Position numbers and translations under genes: made by a program. From Lingula anatina (lineage: Eukaryota > Brachiopoda > Lingulata > Lingulida > Lingulidae), in contig NW_019775702.1 in NCBI RefSeq assembly GCF_001039355.2, forward strand, positions 62,001 to 126,000: a stretch of 64,000 bases of DNA, written 5' to 3'. The notes under the pieces were generated by a model, which saw only the letters and a list, made by a program, of their open reading frames with translations, had not been told where the DNA came from and did not search any database. Of this stretch, positions 1 through 13,800 are shown piece by piece; position 1 is the stretch's first letter; each line of letters begins with the position of its first letter.

Positions 1-170
1 TTACTGGGGATTGGAGGGGGCACATTGGACCACCCCATTCTCCCCATCCCCCGAAAAGAAAATAAAAGAAAAACAAAAAAAAAGATAAAGCAAGCAAATC
101 TCGACATTTCTTTACACATCTCTGATATGACAATGAAATTGAAAGTGCTTGTATCTCATTGTTACCTCAG

Positions 171-3100
171 GCTGATGTTGATAAGGCGGTAAAAGCAGCA
201 CGAGAGGCCTTTAAACTGGGGTCACCATGGAGACGTTTGGATGCGTCCAAGAGAGGGGTACTCCTTAACAAACTGGCTGATCTTATAATAAGGGACCTTG
301 TGTACCTGGCCGTAAGTGTCCATAAAAATAATATCAATCAATGATGTTGTTTTTAATTTCATGAAATCATTAAGTAAAAAAAAGGATACATCTACACTGT
401 ATCGTGAAAACTTGTTTCCATGTACATGTACTCCATTCCAAAGAAACCTTTGGAATCTCAAAGGTGATATTCAAACTGACTGAAATCTTATATCTTACTA
501 ATGAATTTTTGATAATATATTTAATACATATTTAATAATTCTACCGGTTATTCACCCCTTGCAGAGTCTTGAGGTGGTGGACAACGGCAAGCCGTTCAAG
601 AATGCCCTGTTCGACATGTACTTTGGAGCGGCTACACTGCGTTACTACGCAGGTTGGGCAGACAAGAACGTTGGACAGACGATTCCAGTTGGTAAGTCTC
701 AGTTTTTTTTCCAAAATCGTCGCCAGATTTATGTCAAGACGTTTCGGCCTTGATTAAAATACTGCTGCTGCCTTTCATTTTGATAGGGAAGTGAGGTTAT
801 CAGTAAATGCCGTAAATATGTAGTGTTTTGTCATTTTGACTGTATTTTGTGTTGAAGTCATGCGCACTTTTTTACTGCAGACGGAGATTTGTTTGCCTAT
901 ACTCGCCATGAGCCGGTTGGTGTATGTGGCCAGATCATACCTGTGAGTAGATGTTTACCATCATGGCAAAAATAACGATAATAACTGCTACAGGTAGTTT
1001 TGGTTTCTGTCAGATTATCTTAATCTTCACGAGAAGAAATTGATTTTCAGGCACTCAAAATGTTTTACGGAGCATTTACGAAGACTCATCTCAAAATACG
1101 TTTATGTTGAAGCAAATAACATATTTTGGTCAAAATTTTCTACCTTGTTTCTTGTTGTTTTGCGTTTTGTAGTGGAATTTCCCCATTCCTATGGTCTGCT
1201 GGAAGATCGCCCCTGCCCTGGCATGTGGAAATGTGTGCATTTTAAAGCCGGCCGAACAAACTCCGCTGACGGGCCTGTACGTGTGCTCTCTGATCAAGGA
1301 GGTGGGTGGCCTTGCATACTTACATACGCCAAGGATTATGTTGGAATCCTAGTAAAGGAGTAGGGCCTTTAAAATACTGGGTCAAAGCAAAAGGGACTTG
1401 TGCTTAGCGTTAAGGTTTCTACGTGCACAATGTAGCTCATCCAAATTTTGATGAAGGTAATCAAGTCAAGAAAACCATTATCTTAACCTATTTTTTATTA
1501 AAATGTTAATTAGTTTTTAAATATAACTCATTCCATATTCAGCAATTATACTTAAATATTTACCTGTAATATGATTTCACAGTGTTGGGTATGATTTCAG
1601 GCCGGTTTCCCCCCTGGCGTCGTGAACATGGTTCCTGGGTACGGCCCAACTGCCGGCGCGGCACTATCCGAACACATGGACGTGGACAAGGTGGCTTTCA
1701 CCGGGTCAACAGAGGTAACAAACGGCACTTGTTATAAACTGGTTCTAGAGATTTAAGCAATAAATATACTGTTCCTGTAATAAATATAAAAATAAATTGA
1801 TCGTCGCATCCAAGACTAAATCGGCACCGATCATGCCACTAACAAGGCTGTGTTTTCATATTGATGTGTTCCTCTGTTCGTCAGGTGGGCCAGTTGATCA
1901 TGGCGGCAGCTGCCAAGACCAACCTGAAGGGGGTCACTCTGGAACTGGGAGGCAAGAGCCCCAGCGTGGTGTTCGCCGATGCTGACTGTAAGCATATAAC
2001 AATGAAAACGTGTTTTAAAAAACGAATGATCCCATTAAAGTATTTCGCATTTAATAAAGGTTCTGGTTGATCTAAACATGAGCATGTTCTTTTAAGAGAC
2101 ATTACCATTTGCTAACGTCAGAAGTAATGTGATTGTGTTCTCTTCTGTTCTGTAGTGGATCTGGCTGTGGAGAAGAACCACATTGGTCTGTTCACTAACA
2201 TGGGTCAGGTGTGCTGTGCGGGGTCAAGGACATTCGTGCAAGAAGAAATCTACGACGAGTTTGTTAAGAAAGCAACAGAACGCGCCATGAAAAGAACGGT
2301 CGGCAATCCAATGGATTTCAACACTGAGTCTGGTCCGCAGGTAGTGCCACTGGTGTTTATCAAGATCCGAATTATGTGTGCATTTTATTGCAAAGCCAAC
2401 TCTTTCAATTTCTTAAAAGTTACAAAAGGCACTTGTACAAACAAATAAATAGGCTACATTAAGATATGGCAAACAAACTTGTTCAACTTATAGTAGGCCT
2501 ATACTAGCTACTTTTGATTAAAAAAATTGAGTCTCATACTAGACGCTAACTCCGTCTACATCTCATAGACCTTTATAAGGATCTGAATGATTAATGAACT
2601 GGATGCTTTTTTATTTATTGAATCTATACGGTTTCTATTTCTGACAGATAGACGAAGAGCAGTTTAAGAAAATTTTGGAACTCATCGACAGTGGGGTTAA
2701 GGAAGGCGCCAAGCTGCAGTGTGGGGGCAAGAGAAAGGGGGATAAGGGATATTTTATTGAATCAACCGTCTTTTCCGATGTCACCGATAACATGAGGATT
2801 GCCAAAGAAGAGGTGATTATTAGTAAATGGGAATATTTATGATATTTGGATTTTTGGTATTTGTTCAGGGCTATTTGTAATTTGATATTCAATATTGAAT
2901 ATTTGATATTTAATTTCTATCTGCTTTTTAACGCTCCTTATTTATAGCACAGAATCCGAAAGAAAAACAATTGAACGTTGTTTCAGATCTTCGGTCCAGT
3001 CCAACAAATTATAAAGTTCAAAGATATGGAGGAGGTGATTGAGAGGGCAAACGACACCAAATACGGCCTGGCTGCCGCGGTATTTTCGAGAGACTTGGAC

Positions 3101-4019
3101 AAAGTATTGAAATTCTCTAACAGCGTCAAGGCAGGGACTGTTTGGTATGTTTCATTTTTTAATTATGTTCCATTGGATATGTAATGAACGCATAAAAAAT
3201 TGAAATGAATATGATCAGAAAAATTCATTCTGCATATTTTTCAAGGAATGTTTATTATTCTAGGGTGAATACATATAATGACTTTAGTCCTGGGGCCCCG
3301 TTTGGTGGATACAAGATGTCTGGCGTTGGCAGGGAACTGTAAGTAAAACTCTATCTCAAAGAAAGCTGACATAATTTCCCTCTTAAGCACAAAGAGTTAT
3401 TTCAGTTTGAACTACACCCTTTGATATTCATCACGAATCCATCTTTCTACATTACGATGAAATTAAGATCATGGTTAATTTGATGTTAGTTGTCTTTAAA
3501 TGGTGATTGGATACAAAACCAGACGGTTAAAATCATTTGGATGACTATGTTTTTTATATTAACTATTTCATTTTTTATTTCACATTTTAGGGGATCATAT
3601 GGCTTGAAGCAATATACGGAAGTGAAATCGGTAAGATGTTTTAAATGAGCTTAAAAGTGGCTCCGGTCATAATCTTGAGAATTTAACTTACCGTAAATAT
3701 TTCAAGGTGTAAGCTATTTCTTTAATTCAAAATTTTTAAAATTTTTGCTATATAAGATTTTTTTGTTCTACATTAGGTTACCTTTTTGTTAAACACCCGT
3801 TTGCAATAGAAAGCACAATGAAAACAATGATTATTCCAAATTTAACCTTAAAATCTTTTTATGATAAGTTGGGCGGTATATATCTAACTGTAAACTGTAT
3901 GTTTCTATTAGGTTTAACGCAAGGAATTAAAAAACTCAGATTGCATGGAACTTTTAGATTTTTATAATGACTTATGTGTCTTCCAGGTGCTTATCAACTG
4001 TCCTGAGAGGAACAGCTAA
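171..4019 (+). CDS. Aldehyde dehydrogenase A (ALDH1/2 type), 5'-partial
   Basis: NAD(P)-dependent aldehyde dehydrogenase of the ALDH1/ALDH2 family, which oxidises aldehydes (retinal and others) to carboxylic acids. Twelve coding exons are read from splice sites and frame: 171-311, 565-691, 881-942, 1173-1301, 1601-1714, 1885-1987, 2156-2340, 2648-2812, 2987-3144, 3264-3338, 3591-3630 and 3987-4019 (stop TAA at 4017). They match exons 3-14 of the complete paralogues downstream, so exons 1-2 lie left of the window. Family landmarks are all present: WNFP with the oxyanion Asn, LELGGKSP with the general-base Glu, [11 protein letters not shown] with the nucleophilic Cys, IFGPVQQI and FGGYKMSG. The protein ends CPERNS, like cytosolic ALDH1 proteins. 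The substrate cannot be predicted from sequence alone. Introns are 130-360 bp. 1-170 is the end of intron 2 and holds an A-rich stretch but nothing else recognisable. Confidence 0.93.
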
Positions 4020-4688
4020 AGAATCAAAGTAGAAGTTGGCTTCAATACAGGCATTTTCTTAATGGTGCTTTGCAACTAGACACTTTGAAATAATTTTTTT
4101 CATAGAACTGCTGTTCTTAAAAAATTACAGTGATCTATCAGATAAAACTTTTGTTAAATTGTCAGTGGTGCTGTTTTGTGAATCAGTGTGGAGAAGTGAG
4201 AACATTTTGCATACACTGTAAAAACGAAAAATTAAACGACGCTTTAAAAATTCACCAACAAAACGAAATATTAATTTTACTTGTGTCGCTTATTTACACG
4301 TATTAAGGCCTGGTCATTGAATAGGATCGAGTGCAATTTGACATGTGATCTTAAACTATAGATAAAGTGATTATGCGGACGACACATCTATATGTATTGT
4401 CGAGAACAGATGGCAAAATAAGCATGCTTCTAAATATAGCTTGTTTTTGTGCGTTAACTAATAAAGGCGTGTTATCTGTTACTTGCCTATCTTAATTTGA
4501 CATATGTGTGTGTTAATACCATCTTTTTAAGTTGCCATAGGGGGAGGCGAAGCTAGTTCGACCCCTTTTTATAAATATTGATATAGCAGGAATACTATTA
4601 CATTCAGGCTTCTAGATTTTTCAGAAGGAAGTCTATTTATATATACCTTATATATACCTTATACATATCAGAAGTCCAATGTATTTTT
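4020..4688 (+). other. 3' flank of ALDH A
   Basis: AT-rich 3' UTR and intergenic sequence. A possible AATAAA polyadenylation signal lies at 4460-4465, about 440 bp after the stop codon, and an ATTAAA lies nearer, around 4230. I see no gene or repeat otherwise. Confidence 0.4.
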
Positions 4689-5578
4689 TTCAGGGTAAAT
4701 TCAGTTTTAAATTATCTAGTTCAAGTGTTCGAACTTGCCCCACCCCACTCAAAGAAATTCTATCAACCTGCATGTTATTTGCGTATCTTTATATATAATA
4801 ATAAACTCTGATAACGAGATCTATCATTTTACATATTTATAACATTTTTATAACATCTCTGGTTGCAAAGTTATGCTATAAAATAGATGCACAGTTGGTC
4901 TTCACAACAGATTTAAGTTTTTGACAGTGTAAAGGTAAGATTGAGTTTTTTTTTTTTTTCATTTACGCACAAATATTCATCTCTCAACAGCAAAATGACA
5001 GATAAACATCCTAAATGTCGTATGGTGTAAATGTAAATGTAGACAGGAGTAAAATCACAAAATAGTTTATTACATCGAAATGAACAATAAGCTGAATAAT
5101 TTGGTGCTTAGATTAAAATATCTGACACGACCCATGCCATATGGACAGCAACTTCAATGGATTTTTTTTTGTGAAAAGTAAACATTTTTCACTAATTATG
5201 TTGACCCAACATGGGTAACATAGATCCAATTTAGATTCAGAGAAAACATTTTAGACCAAAAGGACGGTTCCTGAGAGCTTACCATACCCCCTTCCGACGA
5301 GCCTGTGTCCTCTTATCATTTTGTGCTGCCATTTCAAACAAGACAGTCAATAGTTGCTGACATATTAAAACGTCACAAGTCTTTAGTACCTCTGGTGTAA
5401 GTTGCACGAATTTTACAAAAATAGATAAGTATATATTTGCAAAGCGTTCAACTGCATTTACACAACAAAACGTTTAATATGATAAAGCAAACAATGAAGG
5501 GCAAAAAAGACACGTAATGGAGGGTTTTAGGTTTGAGTCGCTGCTGTGATCGCTGCCTTCATAACACCCTCCATTCTG

Positions 5579-5808
5579 AGCGCATTCAGAGCAGACTTAA
5601 TATGGCCGACCCCACTTAAAAACATGCCACCTTATCCCTGATGGTCTCCCTGCCTCCCTACACGTCCTTAAACAGATTAACTCTCGGCTCCAAGGTTTAA
5701 TTGTTAGCCGGGGGAGGCGGGGGGAACACAAGGGGATTAGTCGGTATAGGATTTGAGTGGGTCGTCCATATTAAGTCAGTCTGCGGATCAACTAGTTCTG
5801 AATGCGCT
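5579..5808. mobile_element. MITE, AGCGCATTCAGA-terminus family (copy 1)
   Basis: Imperfect terminal inverted repeats: AGCGCATTCAGAGCAGACTT on the left and its near complement ending AATGCGCT on the right, with an internal complementary pair (ATATGGCCGACCCC against GGGTCGTCCATAT). It has no coding capacity. The same family recurs at 7161-7400, 19384-19664 and 31075-31912, and a diverged relative lies at 22921-23095. Confidence 0.75.
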
Positions 5809-5979
5809 TACTGATTAAACAGTGCTTCATTTTAACAGTGACGTAATCTAGAGTAGAGTAATCTCGCGTACATACTGTATATCACGTGATTTACAAGTAC
5901 TTGATAACGGAGTCGATTTGTCACAAAGGTCGCCGCCGGCCAACCCAGCACTATCGCTGCAAACTTCGAAGCGACAAAC

Positions 5980-6027
5980 ATGTCCCTCCCGTCTCCAATT
6001 GAAAACCCAGAGGTTAAATTCACCCAG
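5980..6027 (+). pseudogene. Orphan duplicate of ALDH exon 1
   Basis: Sixteen codons, ATG to a GTAAGC donor, identical in sequence to exon 1 of ALDH B at 7572. No exon 2 follows before the N gap and the second block copy, so this copy is either an unused alternative first exon or a product of assembly duplication. Confidence 0.7.
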
Positions 6028-6227
6028 GTAAGCAGTTAACTTGGAGTATTTAGTGACGGAGCTATCAAAATGATGGAAGTCAATTACTGATTTGGTCCAT
6101 TTTGTTCATCAAGCTGTTAAATTGTCTGAGTCATTATTGTCTCTGAGTGAAGGACTATACACACTGGTATTTGATTTTGTTGCGAAAACAAGGTGAAATT
6201 AGCCTTCTATAAGATCTATTTCACATC

Positions 6228-6271
6228 NNNNNNNNNNNNNNNNNNNNNNNNNNNNNNNNNNNNNNNNNNNN
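6228..6271. other. Assembly gap (44 N)
   Basis: Run of 44 N exactly between the two copies of the 1.5 kb block. Confidence 0.99.
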
Positions 6272-7819
6272 TTCAGGGTAAATTCAGTTTTAAATTATCT
6301 AGTTCAAGTGTTCGAACTTGCCCCACCCCACTCAAAGAAATTCTATCAACCTGCATGTTATTTGCGTATCTTTATATATAATAATAAACTCTGATAACGA
6401 GATCTATCATTTTACATATTTATAACATTTTTATAACATCTCTGGTTGCAAAGTTATGCTATAAAATAGATGCACAGTTGGTCTTCACAACAGATTTAAG
6501 TTTTTGACAGTGTAAAGGTAAGATTGAGTTTTTTTTTTTTTCATTTACGCACAAATATTCATCTCTCAACAGCAAAATGACAGATAAACATCCTAAATGT
6601 CGTATGGTGTAAATGTAAATGTAGACAGGAGTAAAATCACAAAATAGTTTATTACATCGAAATGAACAATAAGCTGAATAATTTGGTGCTTAGATTAAAA
6701 TATCTGACACGACCCATGCCATATGGACAGCAACTTCAATGGATTTTTTTTTGTGAAAAGTAAACATTTTTCACTAATTATGTTGACCCAACATGGGTAA
6801 CATAGATCCAATTTAGATTCAGAGAAAACATTTTAGACCAAAAGGACGGTTCCTGAGAGCTTACCATACCCCCTTCCGACGAGCCTGTGTCCTCTTATCA
6901 TTTTGTGCTGCCATTTCAAACAAGACAGTCAATAGTTGCTGACATATTAAAACGTCACAAGTCTTTAGTACCTCTGGTGTAAGTTGCACGAATTTTACAA
7001 AAATAGATAAGTATATATTTGCAAAGCGTTCAACTGCATTTACACAACAAAACGTTTAATATGATAAAGCAAACAATGAAGGGCAAAAAAGACACGTAAT
7101 GGAGGGTTTTAGGTTTGAGTCGCTGCTGTGATCGCTGCCTTCATAACACCCTCCATTCTGAGCGCATTCAGAGCAGACTTAATATGGCCGACCCCACTTA
7201 AAAACATGCCACCTTATCCCTGATGGTCTCCCTGCCTCCCTACACGTCCTTAAACAGATTAACTCTCGGCTCCAAGGTTTAATTGTTAGCCGGGGGAGGC
7301 GGGGGGAACACAAGGGGATTAGTCGGTATAGACTAGTATAGGATTTGAGTGGGTCGTCCATATTAAGTCAGTCTGCTGATCAACTAGTTCTGAATGCGCT
7401 TACTGATTAAACAGTGCTTCATTTTAACAGTGGCGTAATCTAGAGTAGAGTAATCTCGCGTACATACTGTATATCACGTGATTTACAAGTACTTGATAAC
7501 GGAGTCGATTTGTCACAAAGGTCGCCGCCGGCCAACCCAGCACTATCGCTGCAAACTTCGAAGCGACAAACATGTCCCTCCCGTCTCCAATTGAAAACCC
7601 AGAGGTTAAATTCACCCAGGTAAGCAGTTAACTTGGAGTATTTAGTGACGGAGCTATCAAAATGATGGAAGTCAATTACTGATTTGGTCCATTTTGTTCA
7701 TCAAGCTGTTAAATTGTCTGAGTCATTATTGTCTCTGAGTGAAGGACTATACACACTGGTATTTGATTTTGTTGCGAAAACAAGGTGAAATTAGCCTTCT
7801 ATAAGATCTATTTCACATC
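6272..7819. repeat. Duplicated 1.5 kb block, copy 2
   Basis: Second copy of 4689-6227. It is contiguous with intron 1 of gene B and carries the exon 1 that the gene can actually use. Confidence 0.9.
7161..7400. mobile_element. MITE, AGCGCATTCAGA-terminus family (copy 2)
   Basis: Same element as 5579-5808 within the duplicated block, with the 10-bp internal insertion. It lies 170 bp upstream of the ALDH B start codon, so it sits in the presumptive promoter or 5' UTR. Confidence 0.75.
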
Positions 7820-10800
7820 TTGCGATATGAACACAATACACCTAATTGTATCAGTATGATGTGATACACAATATACCTACACTGCAGCAACATGACAACG
7901 TTTTGAGAGATTGTCAACGTGACAACCTGAATGTTACGTAAGAAACCACCGCGCCCAAGATGGCCAATTAACAGAATTGTTTCTAATTGGCCCATACTAG
8001 GACCCACTACAGGTATGATGTTCAAAGTGCTCAAAGTAGTCTACCTGTGCTGGGCTGACAGTCGGTTGCCACACACTCTCGTATCTGACCATGCCCACAT
8101 TCAGCGCTTGGCTGAACGCTAGGCAGTACGTGCATACAGTATGATCCAAAACAATCTATCACCGATTTAGTATTTATGTAGCCAAATGTTCACAAGCAGT
8201 ATGCCACCTTGTTCGTGTTAAAATCTCTTGTCTGTTTATAGGCAGCAATCTGTTACTCTGTTAGCAGAGAGAAAAGATGATCTTCTATAAATGACTCTCT
8301 ATACTGTCACAGTGTGAGTTAACAAAGATGTGCACAGATGTTGGGAAACATTAAAGACTACGAAAAACTATACAGAAACTTAAGTTTTTGCTGATTGAAT
8401 CTGGGTCACCCTGTATTTGGAACAACAGTGATAAGTTCTTGCAAGTCATTCTACATGTACGCTTTTATTCAAACGCATCAATTTTTGAACAGTACTGGTT
8501 TGTTTTGTTTTCATATATTTTATCTTTACACTTTGCAGTCATTCGAAAGGCCTTAGCGTTGATAAAACGTTTTTGGCTGCTTGCACTTTCTCAGACGTGG
8601 AGCATTTAATATATTCTAACTTTTAAATCTGTTTTCCATCAAATTACACAATCACCCCTCCATACCACCGTATCTATGTACAGTGTAGGTCAGGTCAGGT
8701 TAACCCGCGCTGCAGTTGACGCACTGGTGGACCCAGAATTAGTGGGGCCGGGGGGGGGGGGGGCAGGATTACAGACTTTTTGGGCGCATTCCCATAGATT
8801 TTAGATCGATCTATCCCCGTGGGGAGTCTCACTAAATTACTGTCAGATAATCCCGCTTTAATGTCCGTCCCGCCTACTACAAGCTGTAAGGGGTTAATTA
8901 ACTTTCGTGCCCGCTCGGCTAACAGCTATTAAGCGTGAACCCCCAGGGAGTTAGGTCGATCTAGTTGGATCGATCTAATCTCTGGGAATGGGGTCTTTGC
9001 CTCTCGAAAATAACAGACGAGGACAATTTTACTATAACATATAGGATGCAGGATTGGAAAATTTCTTGGTCATGTCTCAAATCGTCCGTTGTACTGTTTA
9101 TTTTTGAGGGAGAAGAAGAAGAGTAGGTCACACTTGAAAATTAGGGAGGGGCAAGCTTTGCCTGCTGCTGGATCTATCATTGTGTTGACAGGTTCATGGC
9201 ATTGGGTTGTGTGCTTGGGATAAGCTACATGTAGCTTGACTAAACTATACACAGTTTCAAAACCAAAAATCACAGGAGGAACGCAGACTTCATATCGTAT
9301 GTATATGCTGTGTATAAAGTGAAGAGACAAAAGTGATAGTAGTTTTAAATTAATTAACGTAGTTTCATGTGTTTGTATATATACATGATACATTTTATTT
9401 ACTTGGAAGCCGCTCTCACAATTTCTACTTTTCAATTTTTTATGTCGTCAGATATTCATCAATAATGAATGGGTAAATTCTGCCAGCGGGAAGACTTTCC
9501 CCACCATCAACCCATCGACAGGTGAGAAGATATGTGATGTCCAGGAGGGAGACAAGGTAAACCATTTCCCCCGCTCTCTCTCTCTCAAACACACTCGCGC
9601 TCGCTCGCGCACGCATTCACGTACGCACACCACCACCACTTCCACAAACAACAACAACAAATATCCAATGCCAACTTTTGGCCTATTGGTCCTTTGTATG
9701 GACTTTGAAATGACACTGTACAAATCATTTTTAAATACACCGACACCGTGCATAAAGCTGTCTTACACATGTCGATCGTTGAAAAGTATTGTAAATATTG
9801 TTCCCTCAGGCTGATGTTGACAAGGCGGTAAAGGCAGCAAGAGAAGCCTTTAAACTGGGGTCACCATGGAGACGTTTAGATGCGTCCAAGAGAGGGGTAC
9901 TTCTGAACAAACTGGCTGACCTGGTAATGAGGGACATGGTGTACATAGCGGTGAGTGACAGCGGTTGATTTTAATCATGAATTTGTTTACGTCAATGCGT
10001 GCGTATTATATATCGAGTGCGTGGTCTCAAGTGTGTGCGTGCCTTTGGTTTCATACTTGTTCCGTGTGCGCATGTGTGAGTGTGTGTGGTTGTGCGTCTT
10101 TGTCAAGCTTTGTCAACAATTTGGCATTCATGTATATCACTATATTTAAATAATTGTGCAATGTTTTATACTACTGTTGACGACAAATTTGAGAATCTGC
10201 ACTGTCAAGCTGCACATGTAACTCCAACAGGGGCAAACCATGGTAATTTCTTTCAACATATTACATCTTTATAAACTCAACTTTAAGAGTCTGGAGGTGA
10301 TGGACAACGGCAAACCGTTCACATACGCCATCGGCGACATGTACTTCACCGAGTCAATACTCCGGTACCTCGCAGGATGGGCAGATAAGAACGTTGGACA
10401 GACTATTCCCGTTGGTAAGTATCGTCACACTTTAAAAGCAAATTTTTTGTCGTTATGTTGTATTTTCAAAGTTATGACATCTATGACAAAATTTGAAGCC
10501 CTGCAACTTCATGTTCGTTTTTGCGTATTACATACATTTGTACAAATTACGAGCGCTCAATAAAGTTCTGCATACATAAAGCTATGTACATGTATTTAAA
10601 CTTAAGTATATTATAATTAGTAGTGTAGAGAGCCTATAAATGTACACTCATTTCATGTGCTCAATAAATTATTATTATAAATGTTATTGCCAAATGTCAT
10701 TGTTGCTGATAACCACACTGTATTTCCAGATGGTGACCTGTTTGCCTACACTCGCCACGAACCTATCGGAGTTTGCGGTGGAATCATTCCAGTAAGTAGG

Positions 10801-13800
10801 CAGGTTTAAGAAAATTAAAATTATGGATCATACGCACATTTTTCGAAAGTTGACTCGAATTTAATTTTCCTTGATAAAACAAATGAATAGATAAGCACAA
10901 CTGTGAAAATTTTGTTTTCATTTTAGTGGAACTTCCCTCTCCCATGCTTGGCCATGAAGTTAGCCCCGGCTGTGGCGTGTGGGAACGTGTGTGTTATAAA
11001 GCTTGCGGAACAGACACCGCTAACCGGGCTCTACCTGTGCTCCCTGATAAAGGAGGTACGACTGCTGCAAGGGCCTTTTTTCCGAATGCAGCTTTACACT
11101 GCTATCATTTTCCTGATTATTCTACACGTAGATACCATGAGGTTTAAATAGTTCATATTTTAACAGTCGAACTTATTTTATCGTTAAGTAATATTTGGGC
11201 ATCAAAAATTAAATAGTTCTTCAAACAAAAGTATCAAATGTTGAGACAGTAGGCTCTATATTATTTATTATTTTTCTTTCTAGGCCGGTTTCCCTCCTGG
11301 AGTTGTGAACATCATTCCTGGATACGGCCCAACTGCTGGCGCTGCTATATCAGAGCACATGGACGTGGACAAGGTGGCCTTCACTGGGTCAACTCAGGTA
11401 CAAGACACGCCACAGGGTGTTCAAGATCACATACACTACTTTCTTTAATAGTCAGTTCATTAAATCACAGCCCGTGGGTTGAAGTGATACATTTGATAAA
11501 GAACACAATAATAATATATTTTTAAGGGATAACCACTCTTCGTATGAGATTCATATTTCATAATAAATGCATTAAAAAAACTTATATGTAAAACAATAAA
11601 TTCTATTTTACCACCAAAACGACGGTTATCGCAATTTTTCTGGAGTCTGTGTAGTCATCGGACCACGTGACCTCTATAGATGGCTAGCTACTTAAGAGAT
11701 TATTAAATACAAACAAACTTTAAAAAAAACATGGACTAACTGTGAATGTTGGAAGGGATTCATTTACCATTGGTAAGTATGGGAAATTGTCGTTTACCCC
11801 AAGAAAATCCCATTTTAGGGCAAAATGAACATTTGTCATACCTTTAAAATAAAGCATGGAATGTAAAACAGCCACTGCTGAACAATATATTGGACATGTA
11901 AAGATCCATTAGGGATAAAAGTGCAACTGGTGCCAGGTTTTAGATTTTGGCTAGGTGACCTTATAAAGTCTGTTGGAGTGTTCATTTGAAACGTGGTTCA
12001 ATTTTTCAGTCTCATTATTAAAACAAAAGAAAGCGTTAATTGCTAAGGTATCCTCTGCGTTTTACCAAAGTCGCCAGACTGGAAGCATTCATAATGAAAA
12101 TTGTGCATTGCTGTTATAGTCACTGGAGGTGATATCTAACGTTGTGGACACACCTGTCTTTCAGGTTGGCCAGTTGATTATGGAGGCAGCTGCTAAGTCC
12201 AACCTGAAGGGTGTTACTCTGGAACTGGGAGGCAAGAGCCCTTGTGTTGTGTTTCCTGATGCTGATTGTGAGTAAATCACACAACGGTGAAGTAAATTAT
12301 TCAAAAAGTCACATATTCTAGATTGCACAGGGCAGCATACATGAAGGTCCTTCTACACAAGGATACCGTATACGATCTTTAAAACCAATGTAAAAATTAT
12401 TTGCAGGCATGTAAGCTTGTTGTGAAGTGTTTGAAGATTTATTTTAAAAATGAAGTTGTAAGCAGCTTTGACAGATAAACAACCAACTGCAAGAAGTAAC
12501 CCACAGATATGGAACGTGCGGAGTTAGGAAACATACCCGAATGATCGGAGAGTGAACCGTTTTCCCTGACGGTACTCAGTGTACAAAAATTGTGTAAGGA
12601 AATATTATTTATACAGGTGTAGCATAAACAGTACACTTATGTTTATTAATGATAAATGTTCCCCATTCTGTCACAGTGGACATGGCCATCCAGCGAAGCC
12701 ACGATGGACTGTTCTTCAACTCGGGACAGGTGTGTGTCGCCGGCTCCAGGACATTTGTACACGAGGATATCTACGATGAGTTCGTGAAACGATCCACTGA
12801 GCTCGCCATTAAGAGAAATGTCGGAAACCCCTTTGAGAAAACCACTCAGTCCGGACCACAAGTATGCAGTGTTGTTGAATATTATTCCTTCTCCTCTCGA
12901 TTTCATCAATTCTTATGTTTTGTTAGTTTTTATTCATTCTAGTGAGTGATAAACCATCCTTTAAATACGTAGACTAATTCATTAAATACGTAGTCTGATT
13001 CTTCAAATACATGTAAGTAGTCTAACTACACAGAATGCAAAGTTGTCACCGCCAGTTTTCTTCTCTGTGGCACTAAAAAATTTCGCTTGTTCCTCATTCA
13101 CAGATTGATGAGGAGCAGTTCAACAAGATCTTGGAGCTGATCCAGAGTGGGATCGCTCAAGGCGCCAAGCTGCAGTGTGGAGGGAAACGCCTTGGGGACA
13201 AGGGATACTTCGTGCAGTCCACCGTCTTCTCTGACGTCACGGATAACATGCGCATTGCTAAGGAGGAGGTGATTTTTTCTTTACATAAGAAATTTTTAGT
13301 TCAGTCTTTACCTTTAAAATATATATTTAAAGTTATTCAGTCATTTTCTCTGATATGTGTAACTCGATTTCTCTTTACTGAACACTGAAACCTTCACAAT
13401 TACAAGATGTTTACCGATATGTCCAAATGCAGTAGATATGATTTTGAAAAGTTGAGAAAAATGCTATTTTAGATCTTCGGTCCAGTTCAGCAAATTATAA
13501 AGTTCAAGGACATGGAGGAGGTGATTGAGAGGGCAAACGACACCAAATACGGCCTGGCTGCCGCGGTGTTCACCAAAGACCTCGACAAAGCATTGAAGTT
13601 TTCCAGCAGCGTTCAGGCGGGCGTTGTGTGGTGAGATTCTTTATTACCGTACAGAATACGCATTTCATATAATATCATTTTTATAAAGTGATCATGAAAC
13701 TGAAAAATAATTCTCACCTTTTTTACATCTGAAAGAAACTTTGTTGAAGAAAATTTTAAAAACTATTTTCATAGACCCATAATGGCATAAAAGATGTGTA

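Larger units (their letters stand above)
4689..6227. repeat. Duplicated 1.5 kb block, copy 1 (gene B promoter plus exon 1)
   Basis: Nearly base-for-base the same as 6272-7819. Visible differences are a few substitutions (for example gtctgcgg versus gtctgctg near the 3' part), a different poly-T length near 4950, and a 10-bp insertion (gactagtata) in copy 2. The block contains an upstream region, an inverted-repeat element (5579-5808) and the first coding exon of ALDH B. Only the second copy is contiguous with the rest of gene B. The two copies abut a run of N, so an assembly duplication (haplotypes or a gap misjoin) is at least as likely as a real tandem duplication. Confidence 0.9.

Noticed and set aside
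9955-10274. Overlapping short frames rich in Cys and Val after ALDH B exon 3
   Set aside because: They come from a GT-rich low-complexity stretch in intron 3.
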